The translations under genes were made by a program, and so were the position numbers. Shown piece by piece: positions 1 to 9,000 of a stretch of DNA of 37,434 nucleotides. Each line of letters starts with the position of its first letter. The stretch's first letter is position 1. The stretch is taken from positions 1 to 37,434 of the forward strand of contig JAIRZV010000016.1 in assembly GCA_031267055.1 (NCBI GenBank). The letters run 5' to 3'. The notes below the pieces were generated by a model. It was not told where the DNA came from. It saw only the letters and a program-made list of their open reading frames with translations, and ran no database searches. The DNA is from Candidatus Margulisiibacteriota bacterium (GTDB lineage Bacteria > Margulisbacteria > Termititenacia > Termititenacales > Termititenacaceae).

Positions 1-130
1 ACGTCTGGAGCGTGATGTCACAGTGCATCTGGCTGGCGGAGTTTTAAAAATTTCCTGGGACGCTGACGATAATCATGTGTCGATGTCCGGCCCGGCTTTT
101 GAGGTTTTTAAAGGCGAGGTGCTCTTGTAA
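1..130 (+). CDS. dapF: Diaminopimelate epimerase, C-terminal end (partial)
   Basis: The reading frame that ends with TAA at 128-130 is open from the left edge and encodes the last 42 residues of a protein. The tail carries the pattern VHLAGGVLKISW, then VSMSGPAFEVFKGEV, which matches the end of DapF (typically V-x-L-x-G-G-x-L-x-I-x-W, then V-x-M-x-G-P-A-x-x-V-F-x-G-E). DapF is the cytoplasmic enzyme that interconverts LL- and meso-diaminopimelate, giving the peptidoglycan cross-linker and the lysine precursor. The catalytic cysteines lie upstream, outside the window. The stop codon directly touches the ATG of the next gene, dapL, which makes the preceding reactant of the pathway, so the two are surely co-transcribed. 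The short length available limits the certainty. Confidence 0.85.
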   Translation, partial: RLERDVTVHLAGGVLKISWDADDNHVSMSGPAFEVFKGEVLL

Positions 131-1315
131 ATGGTCGAACGCAATCCTAATTTTGCCAGACTGCAAGCCGGTTATTTATTTCCCGAGATCGCCAGACGCC
201 GCCGCACTTTACTGGAGAAACAGCCTGACGCCAAAATTATCAGTCTTGGTATCGGCAATACTACCGAACCGTTGACGCCAGAGATCACCAAAAGCTTGGT
301 GGACGCGGCCGCGCGGTTGGGCACGGCGGACGGTTATTCCGGCTACGGCGATGAACAAGGGCTGCTTGCCCTGCGCGAGCAAATTGCCAAAGTTTTGTAC
401 AAAGACCTGATCCATGCCGAGGAGATCACTATTTCTGACGGCGCGAAATGTGATATCGGGCGGCTGCAAATTTTATTTGGCAGCCGGGCAACTGTGGCCG
501 TGCAGGATCCAGCCTATCCGGTCTATGTCGACGGCTCGATCATCGCCGGCGCGGACTCCGGTTTACAGTACATGACCTGCCGGCCGGAAAATAATTTTTT
601 TCCGGACTTGAGCAAATTGCCACGCGTGAACTTGATCTATTTCTGCTCGCCGAATAATCCCACCGGCGCAGTGGCGACCAAAGCGCAGCTGGTGGAATTG
701 GTAAAATTTGCCTGCAGGAATAAATCTATAATAATTTTTGACGCGGCGTACAGCGAGTTCATCGCGGACAGGGATTTGCCGCGGAGTATTTATGAAATAG
801 ACGGCGCGGACGAGGTGGCGATAGAGGTCAATTCTTTTTCCAAATCGATCGGCTTTACCGGTGTGCGTCTGGGCTGGTGCGTGGTACCGCGGAAATTAAA
901 ATTTGCGGACGGCACGGAAATACTCCAAGACTGGACGCGCGTTATTACCACGCTTTTCAACGGTGCGTCGAATATCGCCCAGTATGGCGGTTTGGCCGCG
1001 CTGACCGCGACCGGCCGTCAGGAAACCCAAACGCTGATCGCCTATTATCGGGAAAACGCGCGGCTCATCCGTGAGGGTTTGCAGGCTTTGAATATTCAGA
1101 CCTACGGCGGTGTAAACTCTCCGTATATCTGGGCGCATTTCCCGGCGCAAAAATCCTGGGATGTTTTTGCGAAAATTCTTAATGAAGCCCAGGTCGTGAC
1201 CACACCGGGCGCCGGTTTTGGCCCGGCAGGCGAGAGTTTTATCCGCTTCAGCTCATTTGGCCGCAAAGCTGATGTACAGGAAGCAATGCGGCGATTGCGG
1301 CCGGTTTTGGCTTGA
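131..1315 (+). CDS. dapL: LL-diaminopimelate aminotransferase
   Basis: This 394-residue protein is a fold-type I PLP aminotransferase. DapL converts tetrahydrodipicolinate and glutamate directly to LL-diaminopimelate in the cytoplasm, bypassing the succinylase or acetylase branches. Family landmarks in order: the N-terminal NPNFARLQAGYLFPEIARR block, SLGIGNTTEPL, YSGYGDEQG, SDGAKCDIGRLQ, DPAYPVYVD, CSPNNPTGA, FDAAYSEF, and the Schiff-base lysine in NSFSKSIGFTGVRLGW (K238). IRFSSFG near the C-terminus contains the carboxylate-binding arginine expected in this class. The length is close to the usual ~410 residues. The ATG directly follows the dapF stop with no gap, and dapF would epimerise its product. 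The end TGATG also offers an overlapping ATG for a tiny downstream frame. I am confident of the identification. Confidence 0.95.
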   Translation: MVERNPNFARLQAGYLFPEIARRRRTLLEKQPDAKIISLGIGNTTEPLTPEITKSLVDAAARLGTADGYSGYGDEQGLLALREQIAKVLYKDLIHAEEITISDGAKCDIGRLQILFGSRATVAVQDPAYPVYVDGSIIAGADSGLQYMTCRPENNFFPDLSKLPRVNLIYFCSPNNPTGAVATKAQLVELVKFACRNKSIIIFDAAYSEFIADRDLPRSIYEIDGADEVAIEVNSFSKSIGFTGVRLGWCVVPRKLKFADGTEILQDWTRVITTLFNGASNIAQYGGLAALTATGRQETQTLIAYYRENARLIREGLQALNIQTYGGVNSPYIWAHFPAQKSWDVFAKILNEAQVVTTPGAGFGPAGESFIRFSSFGRKADVQEAMRRLRPVLA

Positions 1316-1449
1316 TGTCTCACTTACGCTCGACACCCCACCAGTCTGCCGCTTACGCGCCAGCCAGCCTTAGTAAAGGAGCCAATATGCTGATTCTGCA
1401 ATCTTTTGCCGTGGTAAACTCAGACAATTGGTTCGAATTTGTGTTGTAG
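1315..1449 (+). CDS. Possible 44-aa (or 20-aa) small ORF ending inside the 45-bp repeat
   Basis: An open frame starts at the ATG that overlaps the dapL stop (TGATG, 1313-1317) and ends with TAG at 1447-1449. An internal ATG at 1387 has a strong Shine-Dalgarno sequence, AAAGGAG at 1375-1381, five bases upstream, and would give a 20-residue peptide ending in NSDNWFEFVL. The last 14 codons lie in the 45-bp repeat that recurs at 2907-2951. I do not recognise the product. It may be a real microprotein, the remnant of a larger gene whose 3' end serves as an integration site, or a chance frame through a dispersed intergenic repeat. The good ribosome-binding site favours translation; the short length and lack of family argue for caution. 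Confidence 0.25.
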   Translation: MSHLRSTPHQSAAYAPASLSKGANMLILQSFAVVNSDNWFEFVL

Positions 1450-1450
1450 G
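1406..1450 (+). repeat. 45-bp direct repeat, left copy
   Basis: This 45-base block, beginning TTGCCGTGGTAAAC and ending TTGTGTTGTAGG, is identical to 2907-2951. The two copies enclose the toxin-antitoxin pair. It contains the small palindromes CAATTG and TTCGAA and a weak hairpin formed by ACAATT and AATTTGT. In one frame it reads as the end of an ORF, with TAG at 1447-1449. Confidence 0.95.
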
Positions 1451-1503
1451 CCTATTCCGACATAGCGGTGGTCAAGGAACAATCGACGGTCACTGTTGCT
1501 TTC

Positions 1504-1533
1504 TTAGCAAAATGTGTTATATTTTTGTATAAT
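1504..1533 (+). promoter_or_regulatory. Candidate sigma-70 promoter of the toxin-antitoxin pair
   Basis: A consensus -10 box TATAAT lies at 1528-1533. A four-of-six match to the -35 box, TTAGCA (1504-1509), sits 18 bases upstream. A small perfect hairpin, TTGCT at 1496-1500 and AGCAA at 1506-1510, overlaps the -35 region. The -10 is about 32 bases from the antitoxin ATG, suitable for a short leader. Confidence 0.55.
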
Positions 1534-1545
1534 AATGTGTTATAT
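1511..1545 (+). promoter_or_regulatory. Two 12-bp direct repeats flanking the -10 box (operator candidate)
   Basis: AATGTGTTATAT occurs exactly at 1511-1522 and again at 1534-1545, 23 bases apart start to start, or roughly two helical turns. The TATAAT box lies between them. AbiEi-type antitoxins are known to repress their own operon by binding repeated sites at the promoter, so these are good candidates for antitoxin binding. Confidence 0.5.
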
Positions 1546-1565
1546 GTTTGCAAAGGGGTTTTGGT

Positions 1566-1979
1566 ATGGCTAGAAGATTATATAACGGCAATTTAACAGT
1601 AGAGGATAGGATTTTGGCGCGAATTAACCGCTCCAGAGCAGCCGTTTTTGTACCCAAAGATTTTCAGGACATTTCTTCCTATCCGCAGGTTTTGCGTGCC
1701 TTGAAACAGCTTGTGAAAGACAGGAAAATCGTCAGATTTGGCTATGGCTCTTATGCTAAAGCAAAAATAAATCCCTTTGACAACCGCTGCTATCCCGCGC
1801 AGGATATGGTCTCCGTAGTGAGGGAGCTTTTTGACAAACTGGGCATTGACTGGGATTACTCGCAAGCGGTCAAGGATTACAATTTAGGATTGTCGATGCA
1901 GATGCCAATGAAAAATTTTTTTGTGTTAAACACCCGTTTTAACCGTAACTTGAAAGGAGCGGAGGAGCTTTATGCCTGA
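1566..1979 (+). CDS. AbiEi/DUF6088-like winged-helix antitoxin (type IV TA)
   Basis: This 137-residue protein begins MARRLYNGNL. I chose ATG 1566 because AAGGGG lies about eight bases upstream; an earlier TTG at 1548 overlaps that ribosome site. Residues roughly 10-60 form a winged-helix pattern: a helix with DRILARI, then VFVPKDFQDISSYPQVLRALKQLVKDRKIVRFGYGSYAK, the typical basic recognition helix and wing of AbiEi-like antitoxins annotated as DUF6088. The gene overlaps the toxin start by eight bases (ATGCCTGA), the usual TA layout. In characterised AbiE systems the antitoxin does not bind the toxin but counteracts its effect and represses the operon. The length is shorter than classic AbiEi (~200 residues), in line with the DUF6088 subgroup. 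Function is inferred from family and context. Confidence 0.8.
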   Translation: MARRLYNGNLTVEDRILARINRSRAAVFVPKDFQDISSYPQVLRALKQLVKDRKIVRFGYGSYAKAKINPFDNRCYPAQDMVSVVRELFDKLGIDWDYSQAVKDYNLGLSMQMPMKNFFVLNTRFNRNLKGAEELYA

Positions 1980-2886
1980 CCAGCAATTGCTTACACAGGT
2001 AGCACAATTCTATGGCTTTCCAGACATCGAGTTTGTGAACAAAGATTTTTATGTGGTGGAAGTCCTAAAAATGTTATCCACCATTCAGCCGGATGTCTGC
2101 GATTTTATTTTTTCCGGCGGCACCTGTCTGTCCAAGGCATACAATTTGATAGAGCGTATGTCCGAAGATGTGGACATAAAAGTTCGTTTGCAAAATAACA
2201 CTATGAGCGCCGGAGTTCTAAGAAAAACCCTGAGCAAAACTAAGCATCAGATAGAGATTGAATTAAAGAAAATGTTTCCGCGGTTTTCCGAAACTGATAT
2301 TTCCGCTGACCATGGCAACAGGCATATTGCCTTTAATATTACTTATCCTGCTGTCCGAGAAACGCCAGTGTTAAGGAACGGCATCAAACTTGAGCTTACT
2401 CAGTCCACGATTAGGCTTGTGCCGATAGCCAAGCCGATCAGTTCTTTGATTACCACAGCCCGGAAAAATCACCCTGATATTGCGGAGTTCTTATGCGTTG
2501 ATCCCTTGGAAACGCTTGCGGAAAAAATTGTCGCCCTACTGAGAAGGATTTGCGCCAGACTGGAGACCGGCAAGCAAAAATTCGATCCAGCGCTTATCCG
2601 CCATGTTTACGATATTCAGGTTATCTACTCTAAAATTGATACTAAAAAACTTGTGCCATTGGCAAGAGAGATAATCCAGCAAGACGCAGAATCTTATCGG
2701 ACCTGGCATCCAAAATGGTCTGCCGATCCGGCCGTTAACACCAAACTTGCTTTGGCGGAATTGAAACAGAATGAATATGCGGATATGTTTGAGAAATATA
2801 CTAAGGTGATGATTTATGCCAGGAAAATACCGAAATATAGCGAAGCATTAAAAACGGTTGCCGAAATTGCGGAAAATATATTTTAA
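1972..2886 (+). CDS. AbiEii/AbiGii-type nucleotidyltransferase toxin
   Basis: This 304-residue protein belongs to the NTase_AbiEii family. The nucleotidyltransferase core is visible as FSGGTCLSKAYNL (GGT at residues 49-51, lysine 55), followed by MSEDVDIKV (metal-binding aspartates D66 and D68). Downstream is the family block DPLETLAEKIVALLRR near residue 180 and then RHVYDIQVIY, both typical of AbiEii proteins. Members are toxins that act as nucleotidyltransferases, in studied cases on tRNA, and can protect against phage by abortive infection or stabilise DNA. The ATG lies inside the antitoxin 3' end, and GGAGGAG just upstream supplies the ribosome site, so the two proteins are translationally coupled. 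The core motifs and length look intact, so the toxin is probably active. Confidence 0.88.
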   Translation: MPDQQLLTQVAQFYGFPDIEFVNKDFYVVEVLKMLSTIQPDVCDFIFSGGTCLSKAYNLIERMSEDVDIKVRLQNNTMSAGVLRKTLSKTKHQIEIELKKMFPRFSETDISADHGNRHIAFNITYPAVRETPVLRNGIKLELTQSTIRLVPIAKPISSLITTARKNHPDIAEFLCVDPLETLAEKIVALLRRICARLETGKQKFDPALIRHVYDIQVIYSKIDTKKLVPLAREIIQQDAESYRTWHPKWSADPAVNTKLALAELKQNEYADMFEKYTKVMIYARKIPKYSEALKTVAEIAENIF

Positions 2887-2906
2887 AACGATCAAAGCAC
2901 AGGCGC

Positions 2907-2951
2907 TTGCCGTGGTAAACTCAGACAATTGGTTCGAATTTGTGTTGTAGG
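2907..2951 (+). repeat. 45-bp direct repeat, right copy
   Basis: This is identical over 45 bases to 1406-1450. It starts 21 bases after the toxin stop codon. The same ORF tail is encoded here (ending NSDNWFEFVL, then TAG), but no start codon with a ribosome site precedes it, so this copy looks like a non-coding duplicate. Confidence 0.95.
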
Positions 2952-2995
2952 TATAAATTGTGCCTTTTAGGGTATTCTTTTCCTAACGTGAATAG

Positions 2996-3085
2996 TATTT
3001 AAAATAATGTGGGACGATTTCAGGTTACTTACGATATATTAGTAAGAACTAAAGCCTGAAACTCGAAAATGTTGGGAGTAAGGTA
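2996..3085 (+). promoter_or_regulatory. Structured 5' leader of the giant-gene cluster
   Basis: A weak -10-like TAAAAT lies at 3000-3005 without a clear -35. A long imperfect hairpin follows: CGATTTCAGG at 3015-3024 pairs with CCTGAAA(C)TCG at 3055-3065 with one bulge, enclosing CTTAC at 3028-3032 paired with GTAAG at 3042-3046. The arm TTACTTAC (3025-3032) is also nearly complementary to GTAAGGTAA at 3078-3086, which spans the region between the Shine-Dalgarno GGGAG (3074-3078) and the ATG. The leader could therefore switch between exposing and hiding the ribosome site. It does not match a riboswitch class that I recognise. Confidence 0.4.
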
Positions 3086-6000
3086 ATGTATCAGTATTTG
3101 CTTAAAGTGATCTCCGATAGAGTAGGTCCGCCGGACAGAAGGGAGATTGCTAACTCAAATGTTCCAAATGCTAATAATGCCGAGACTGGATTAGTAGATG
3201 CATATGGGAGAGAACTGGATGCTCGTTCTCCGGCCACTGTGCGCTTGCGTTTGGCAGACGGGACTATTGTTGACGCTGCGGTTTTAGATTATGTGTATGC
3301 CGGACAACAAGTAAAACTTCTTACCGATGGAGCAGGTCGGCCTTTGTTTATTGCCAAGCCTACCGGTTATGACGTGCACGGAAATATTGAATACGAATTT
3401 ATGGAAGTTGTGCGTGATGCCGCCGGAGCTATTCACGGACAACGTATAAAAAGAATACTACTCTTAAATGCCGACGGATCTATTTATCGAACCATAAAAG
3501 AAGAAAAAATAATCCTTAACGACTCTGATTTATCAAGAGTGGTTGTAATTGGCACAAATACTGCGGCGCGGCAAGCTTCGGAAAATGAGCGAAACGGGTT
3601 TGCCGAGGATGGTACCGAGTTTAATGTTAGCGAGCTAAGTAAAGAAATCGGCACCACTTTTAATCTGCGAGTGTACAAAGATGGAGCCGCCGGGGAAGCT
3701 CCTAGTGTTTACACGCGGATAATAAAATTTGGAAACAGTTCGGTGGAAAATCTGGCTGTTTTTGATAAAAATGGGCTTCTTTACGTGGTTATGCCGGGTA
3801 AGGCCGCGGAAACATGGGAACTTCATAGTGCTAGATTTAAGGATGAAGTTCAGAACATGGTAATTATCGGGGCAGAAGTAACCGGCAGCTCACAGGTGAG
3901 TTTTGCCGGGGCGGTTGTGGGGGCTGAAGCGGCACAGATTATGCCGAAAAATAATGCTGCGGCTGCTACTATTAGCGACAATCATATTGAGCCTTCGGGT
4001 TTGACAACAACTCTCACGCAGGCCGGAGAATATTTTCGAGATAATTATAAAGGTCATTTGGCGATAACCCAAAGTCGTAACCCGGCTCATGCTTTTAGAA
4101 AAGAAATAGGCAAAGAAGGCGGCGATTATGATATTGATATATATCCTATTGTTGAAAGGTTATACGAAAAATCGGCTACAAACAAAGAGCTATTGACAGT
4201 AATAGAGGCGATGAACAAGAGCGAAAAGAAGAAGCTGTTGCACTGGCTAGAAAAGAGAGCCAAGGAACTGGAAAAGAAGGTCGAAGAGACTGAACTGTTG
4301 GGTGGTATTAAAAGATATCCGCTGCGCGCTACAGCAGATATTTTAATGCAGCTATTCTTGCGTACGCTGGCGCCGGAGGCTGGCGTTGGTTCGGAGGCTT
4401 TACTGGGCGCGATTAATCAGATGGTTTACAGTTATTTCGGCGGTTCGATGAATTACTTTTTCAAAAGCATGATGGACTACAGCAAAGAAACTCATTATGC
4501 AGATAAGAGCGGCGGCAGTTCATTTGTGCTTGCTATGCATGGTAATCCAGAATTGGGCAGGTTTTTAGGGACAATACCTAAAGAATACACTAGAGAATAT
4601 GTGAACACGGAAGATGCAGCTGGCCGGTATGGCGATACCGGTATTGTCTTGAAAAAACAAGGAGATGGGAGTATTGATTTCCGTTTTAGTTACGCGACAT
4701 CTTTGCAGGACGCCAGAGAGTTTGGGGTTTACATTAACGGCTTGATTGCCCGCGCCGAGCGTGAGCTGGCTGATCTCAAGACCCGAAATTCTGAATATTC
4801 GGCCAAAGAGCAAGAAATCTTTGCGCGCCGCGAGGCTGAGCTGGAAAAATTGAAAGAGTCTTACGGCAAAGATGCTCATGGCCGAGATATAGGTTATTTG
4901 GCACGGGCCGAGAAACTGCTGGATAATTTTGATAAAGAGCTGGAGGCTTTAACGGCCGAATACAAAGACATAGTTGCAGCGCAGGAGCTGCTTGGCAGTT
5001 TGTATTCTATTCGCTATGCCGCGGACAGGCGTTTTTCTTTGTCCGACGCCGGACGCCGTGACCGAGGCTGGGCCGGAATCTGGTATTTTCAACTGGATAA
5101 AAAGAAACCTTTGACTCTGCCAAAGGAAATACAGGATCATAAGGGTGTATATATTCATGAAAAAAATAATATATTACAAGTCAATTATTTTCTGACTAGA
5201 GCTGAGCTGGATGAGTATTTAGTACCGGCTTTGAAAAATGCTGGTTATAGCAATGATTTTATTGAAAAAGTCCGGATTGGTTTCAAAATTGTTGAGTCTG
5301 CCTATTATGCCGAGATTGCCAATAGAGGGCCTTTCACCGAATTGCCGGCGGATCAGCGGCAAAGACAGGTGACGGAAGTCGCCGCTTTCACCAGCGTGAT
5401 CTATGATCTGCCGATCGAGCATCTGTATATCTCATTTATGCAGGAAGAGTATTCACTGCACAAAGTGACGCTTGCTATTCAGGCCAACAGCCCCGAGGAA
5501 ACGCATAGCGCTAACGCTTATGGCAATGCCGCTCATGCCCGCGAGAGAGAGACCAGAGCTAACGCGGTGAACGATACTATAATGACCAGATACAGCAAGG
5601 GACGTTTGGTGCATTTGCTGGAAGAATTGATGTCCGAGATTAGCAAAAAACATATTGAGATCGGCAGCAATCTGGACAATATACTGGAGTCGATCGTCTA
5701 TATGTTTGACGCCAGTAAAACACAATCCCAAGCCGAGCGTCTGCTGGCGGTCAAGGAAATTGTGTTAAATTTTCTGTCCGGCAATTTGGACACCAAAGAA
5801 AAACGCATCGCCACTTTGCAGGCCGCGATCCAGATGGATGATTTTGTTTCTGCCGACGCGCAGAGAAATGAACTGCTCAGTCATAATTACCGTTTATTGG
5901 GGCTTATATTGGCCGATCAGCATGGCCGCCGTATCCCGTGGAATATGATACTTGATGAAGTGCTGCAGGACCCAAGAATTTTTCCGGCGGACGACCGCGA

Positions 6001-9000
6001 GCGCAGCATAATGACAGTTGGTTTTCAGAAGTTAAATATGTTCCAAAACGAAAATGCCGGTAAACGGGGTGCGGTTCCTTACAAGCATCGAGGAATAGTT
6101 ATTAACGATCTTAACGGATACGATCCCGAAACGGAATTTCCTTTAAGGCAGGCCTTGCGCGAGGTCTTGGCGGAAGAACTGAAAAAAGGCCTGATCCTAG
6201 AGGCGCAGATAGACAATACTGTAAATCTCTTGATCACCGCTACGGAGTGGCAGGAAAAATCCGTTCCGCGTATCGCAGAGATCATGAGCGGTTTTTGGAC
6301 GAACGGCCAATTATCCATAGCCGAACAGGACGAATTGCGCGGGCTGTTGCTCCAGTATTTTGCCGTGGATGCCGATGAGATGCAGCGGATCATCAATGAC
6401 TTGATCGCCAATAAAGAAGCGATTAGAAATCGTGAACAACTTTATCTCGATACAGACATCGGCTCAAATCATATCAATCAGATCAATGCTGAAAACTTGG
6501 GACTTAAAGCCTATCTGGGCGTGTACGGTTACGCGCGTGGCTACAATATTTACACCAAGGGTTCCTCTCGTCCCAATATCAGCGAGGCGCTGGCTGCCAA
6601 ACCAAAAGGAGAGAAATTTAGCGAAAAGGAGATTAAAGAATTATTTGGCGCGGCTTTTATGGATTACATGTCCGGCCGTACCGGATCGGACGGCGGCATA
6701 AATGAAGTAACGCGCTGGATCGAGTCAGAACATCTGCTTCTGGGTTTTTCCGACTTGCGCCGCCAGAATGGTATGCAAAAAGCTAGAGAGAGTCGGATAA
6801 TAGATCCGACTTTTGGCAAGCTTAGGCGCAGGCTTGGTTTGAGCGACATAGATAATCAACTCTATTTTCCTGAAAGTCATGGCGAGTTGTATCAGGAATT
6901 AACGCATGTGAAAGAGACGCAAAAAATTCATAACAACGGCACAATGGCCTCCTTGAGCAAAGATAGCCTTGATCATATTGTTAGGAATTATGACACGATA
7001 GGCTATGAGATCATGTCAGCTGTGGCTGAATATGAAGACACAGCTTCGATCGATGCGACTATCGAGAAACTTAAAGCTGCTGGTTTCAATGTTGTTGATT
7101 TAAAGAATATTGAGCCAGAAACTGATAAGGATAAACAGGAATGTATCTATGATCTTGATAAGAGAACAATTACCGTAACGCCAAATGTGGAAGAGCTACG
7201 CAAAACTATAATCAGAGAATTGGACGGGGACAGCCACAAGATCGTGAGTTACAAAAACGGCATGTTTACAATTGAATTTGATGAGGGCACTGAGGGTATG
7301 GCACTATGGTTAGCGGATAGTCTAGAAGCGAAAGGATACACCGCCCGTGCTAACACTAGATGGGTTACAGTCGAGTCCAATATCAATTTGATAACCGACA
7401 TTTTGGGCGCGGAAGGGGAAAAGGTGAAGTACAACAGAGAATTAACTTTTGTCACCAATTCGCGGGATTTTATAAAGTTGATTCTGGATGAAAAACTAAG
7501 TCAGGACGAAGCGAAAGTGCTGGTAACGATTTTTAATAGTCACGCGGAATATGTTTCGGATTTTAAAGGCGAAGAAGAAAGGAAAATGAATTATTTGTCC
7601 GAGGCTTTGAGACGAAAGGTTGTGGAAGTTCTGAAGGACCCGCACGTTGGTCTTTACGCCAGTCTTGATGATATGGAAAAGTGGATCAATGACAAAAGCA
7701 AGGAAAACCTCTGGTTTGCTGGTCAGACGCACCGCGAGCAAGTCAGAGCTTTTTGGCGAGATAGACGCGCCAAACTGAAAATTAAATTGAATGAAGCTAT
7801 CAAAGAATTTGCTGGGGATCATAAGGCGGATATAGAGGGTTTTACAAGTATAAATGCCGATACTTTAACCGACCGCTATATGGAGGTTATCGAGGACGCG
7901 CAAAATCTGCTGCAGGCCACGGCTGACGGCATGCTGCTGGAGATCAACCGCGCGGTCGATAACTACAAAGTGATCGTCGGCCAAAATATACTGGCGCCTG
8001 TATCCGCCGCGGCTGGCCAAAATTTGACTGTCCAGCAAATCCTGCTGAATATGCAGATCGACGGCGCTAACAGCTCGCGGGCTGAATTAGACGCTGTATC
8101 TTCCGGGATAGATTGGATGGGAACCAATGATAAGAAAATCGTGGATGCGCTGAAATTTTTGCTCAGCGTGCCAAAGAATGTAAATAAGCCAAATCAAAGT
8201 GGAGCAGTAGATCCTAAAAACATTCAACTCTCTTTTGCGCAGTTGGCCAACGGCCGCAAGCTGGATAAAGAAAATCCTGTCGGCTATCTGGCCGGAGCTT
8301 TGAAACTGGCCGCGGCGCATCAGCCCGGACAAAAATATGTTCGTTCCAAACACTGGAATATTTTTGTTTCTGACCTATTGAGTTCGATCAGCGTCAACGG
8401 CGGCAGAGAAGCTAAAAATTATACCGGCGCAGAAGCAACGATCAAGACAGTGGCAGAATTGGCCGAACATGACGAAGTTAAAAAGATTTTAGAACTGCTG
8501 AAAGGTCTTTCGGAAAACGAGATACAAAGTTTGATCGATCAAACTGTCGCTTGGCTGGAAGCTGAAGCGCGCTACAAGGCCAGTTTGGAGCCTATTCTGG
8601 AAGGCAAAGGCATGTCCCGTGACACGGCTACAGTGCTGACGGATATGTTGTTTGCGCAGGATACTGAAGATGGTTATCGAGGAGAGCTGTCAGTTAAAGC
8701 CAATGCTATAGAGTTTGTGGACACCTACCATAAGGATAGTTATCCCAAAGGGGCGCATACCACAGGAGAATATGAAATGCCGGACGGCACAAAAGGAAAT
8801 GGGCTCATACTGAACAATGGTATTTTAAGAGATTATATTAAAGCGAGAATTGACGCTCAGTCCGCGCCTAAACGCGCTGAGCTGGATTCTTGGAAGCGCG
8901 AACAGGAATCCATGTTTAACATTATCCGCATTTCGCCCAAATATGACAGCACTTTTAAGCCGGAAACTTTCAACGGGTCTTACATTGGCCTGACGCCGTT

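Larger units (their letters stand above)
1406..2951 (+). mobile_element. Putative repeat-bounded toxin-antitoxin cassette
   Basis: The perfect 45-bp direct repeats at 1406-1450 and 2907-2951 bracket about 1.46 kb containing only the AbiEi-like antitoxin, the AbiEii toxin and their promoter. There is no integrase or transposase inside, so any movement would need a recombinase in trans or homologous recombination between the repeats. Loss of one repeat plus the interior would leave the left ORF tail intact, as expected for an element inserted at the 3' end of a coding or target site. Segmental duplication of a dispersed intergenic repeat is the main alternative. Confidence 0.45.

Noticed and set aside
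1421-1450. GGTTCGAAT in the repeat as the T-arm of a tRNA
   Set aside because: The flanking bases do not pair into a T-stem or acceptor stem, and no anticodon or D arm can be folded upstream. A tRNA-type attachment site is therefore not supported.
1406-1450. Integron attC site
   Set aside because: No GTTRRRY and RYYYAAC core pair in the correct arrangement and no integron integrase in the window.
1406-2951. The 45-bp repeat as a CRISPR repeat pair
   Set aside because: Only two copies, about 1.5 kb apart with protein-coding genes between; no array or cas genes.
2967-2986. TTAGG/CCTAA hairpin after the toxin gene as a terminator
   Set aside because: The stem is only five A/T-rich pairs with a ten-base loop and no following T-run.
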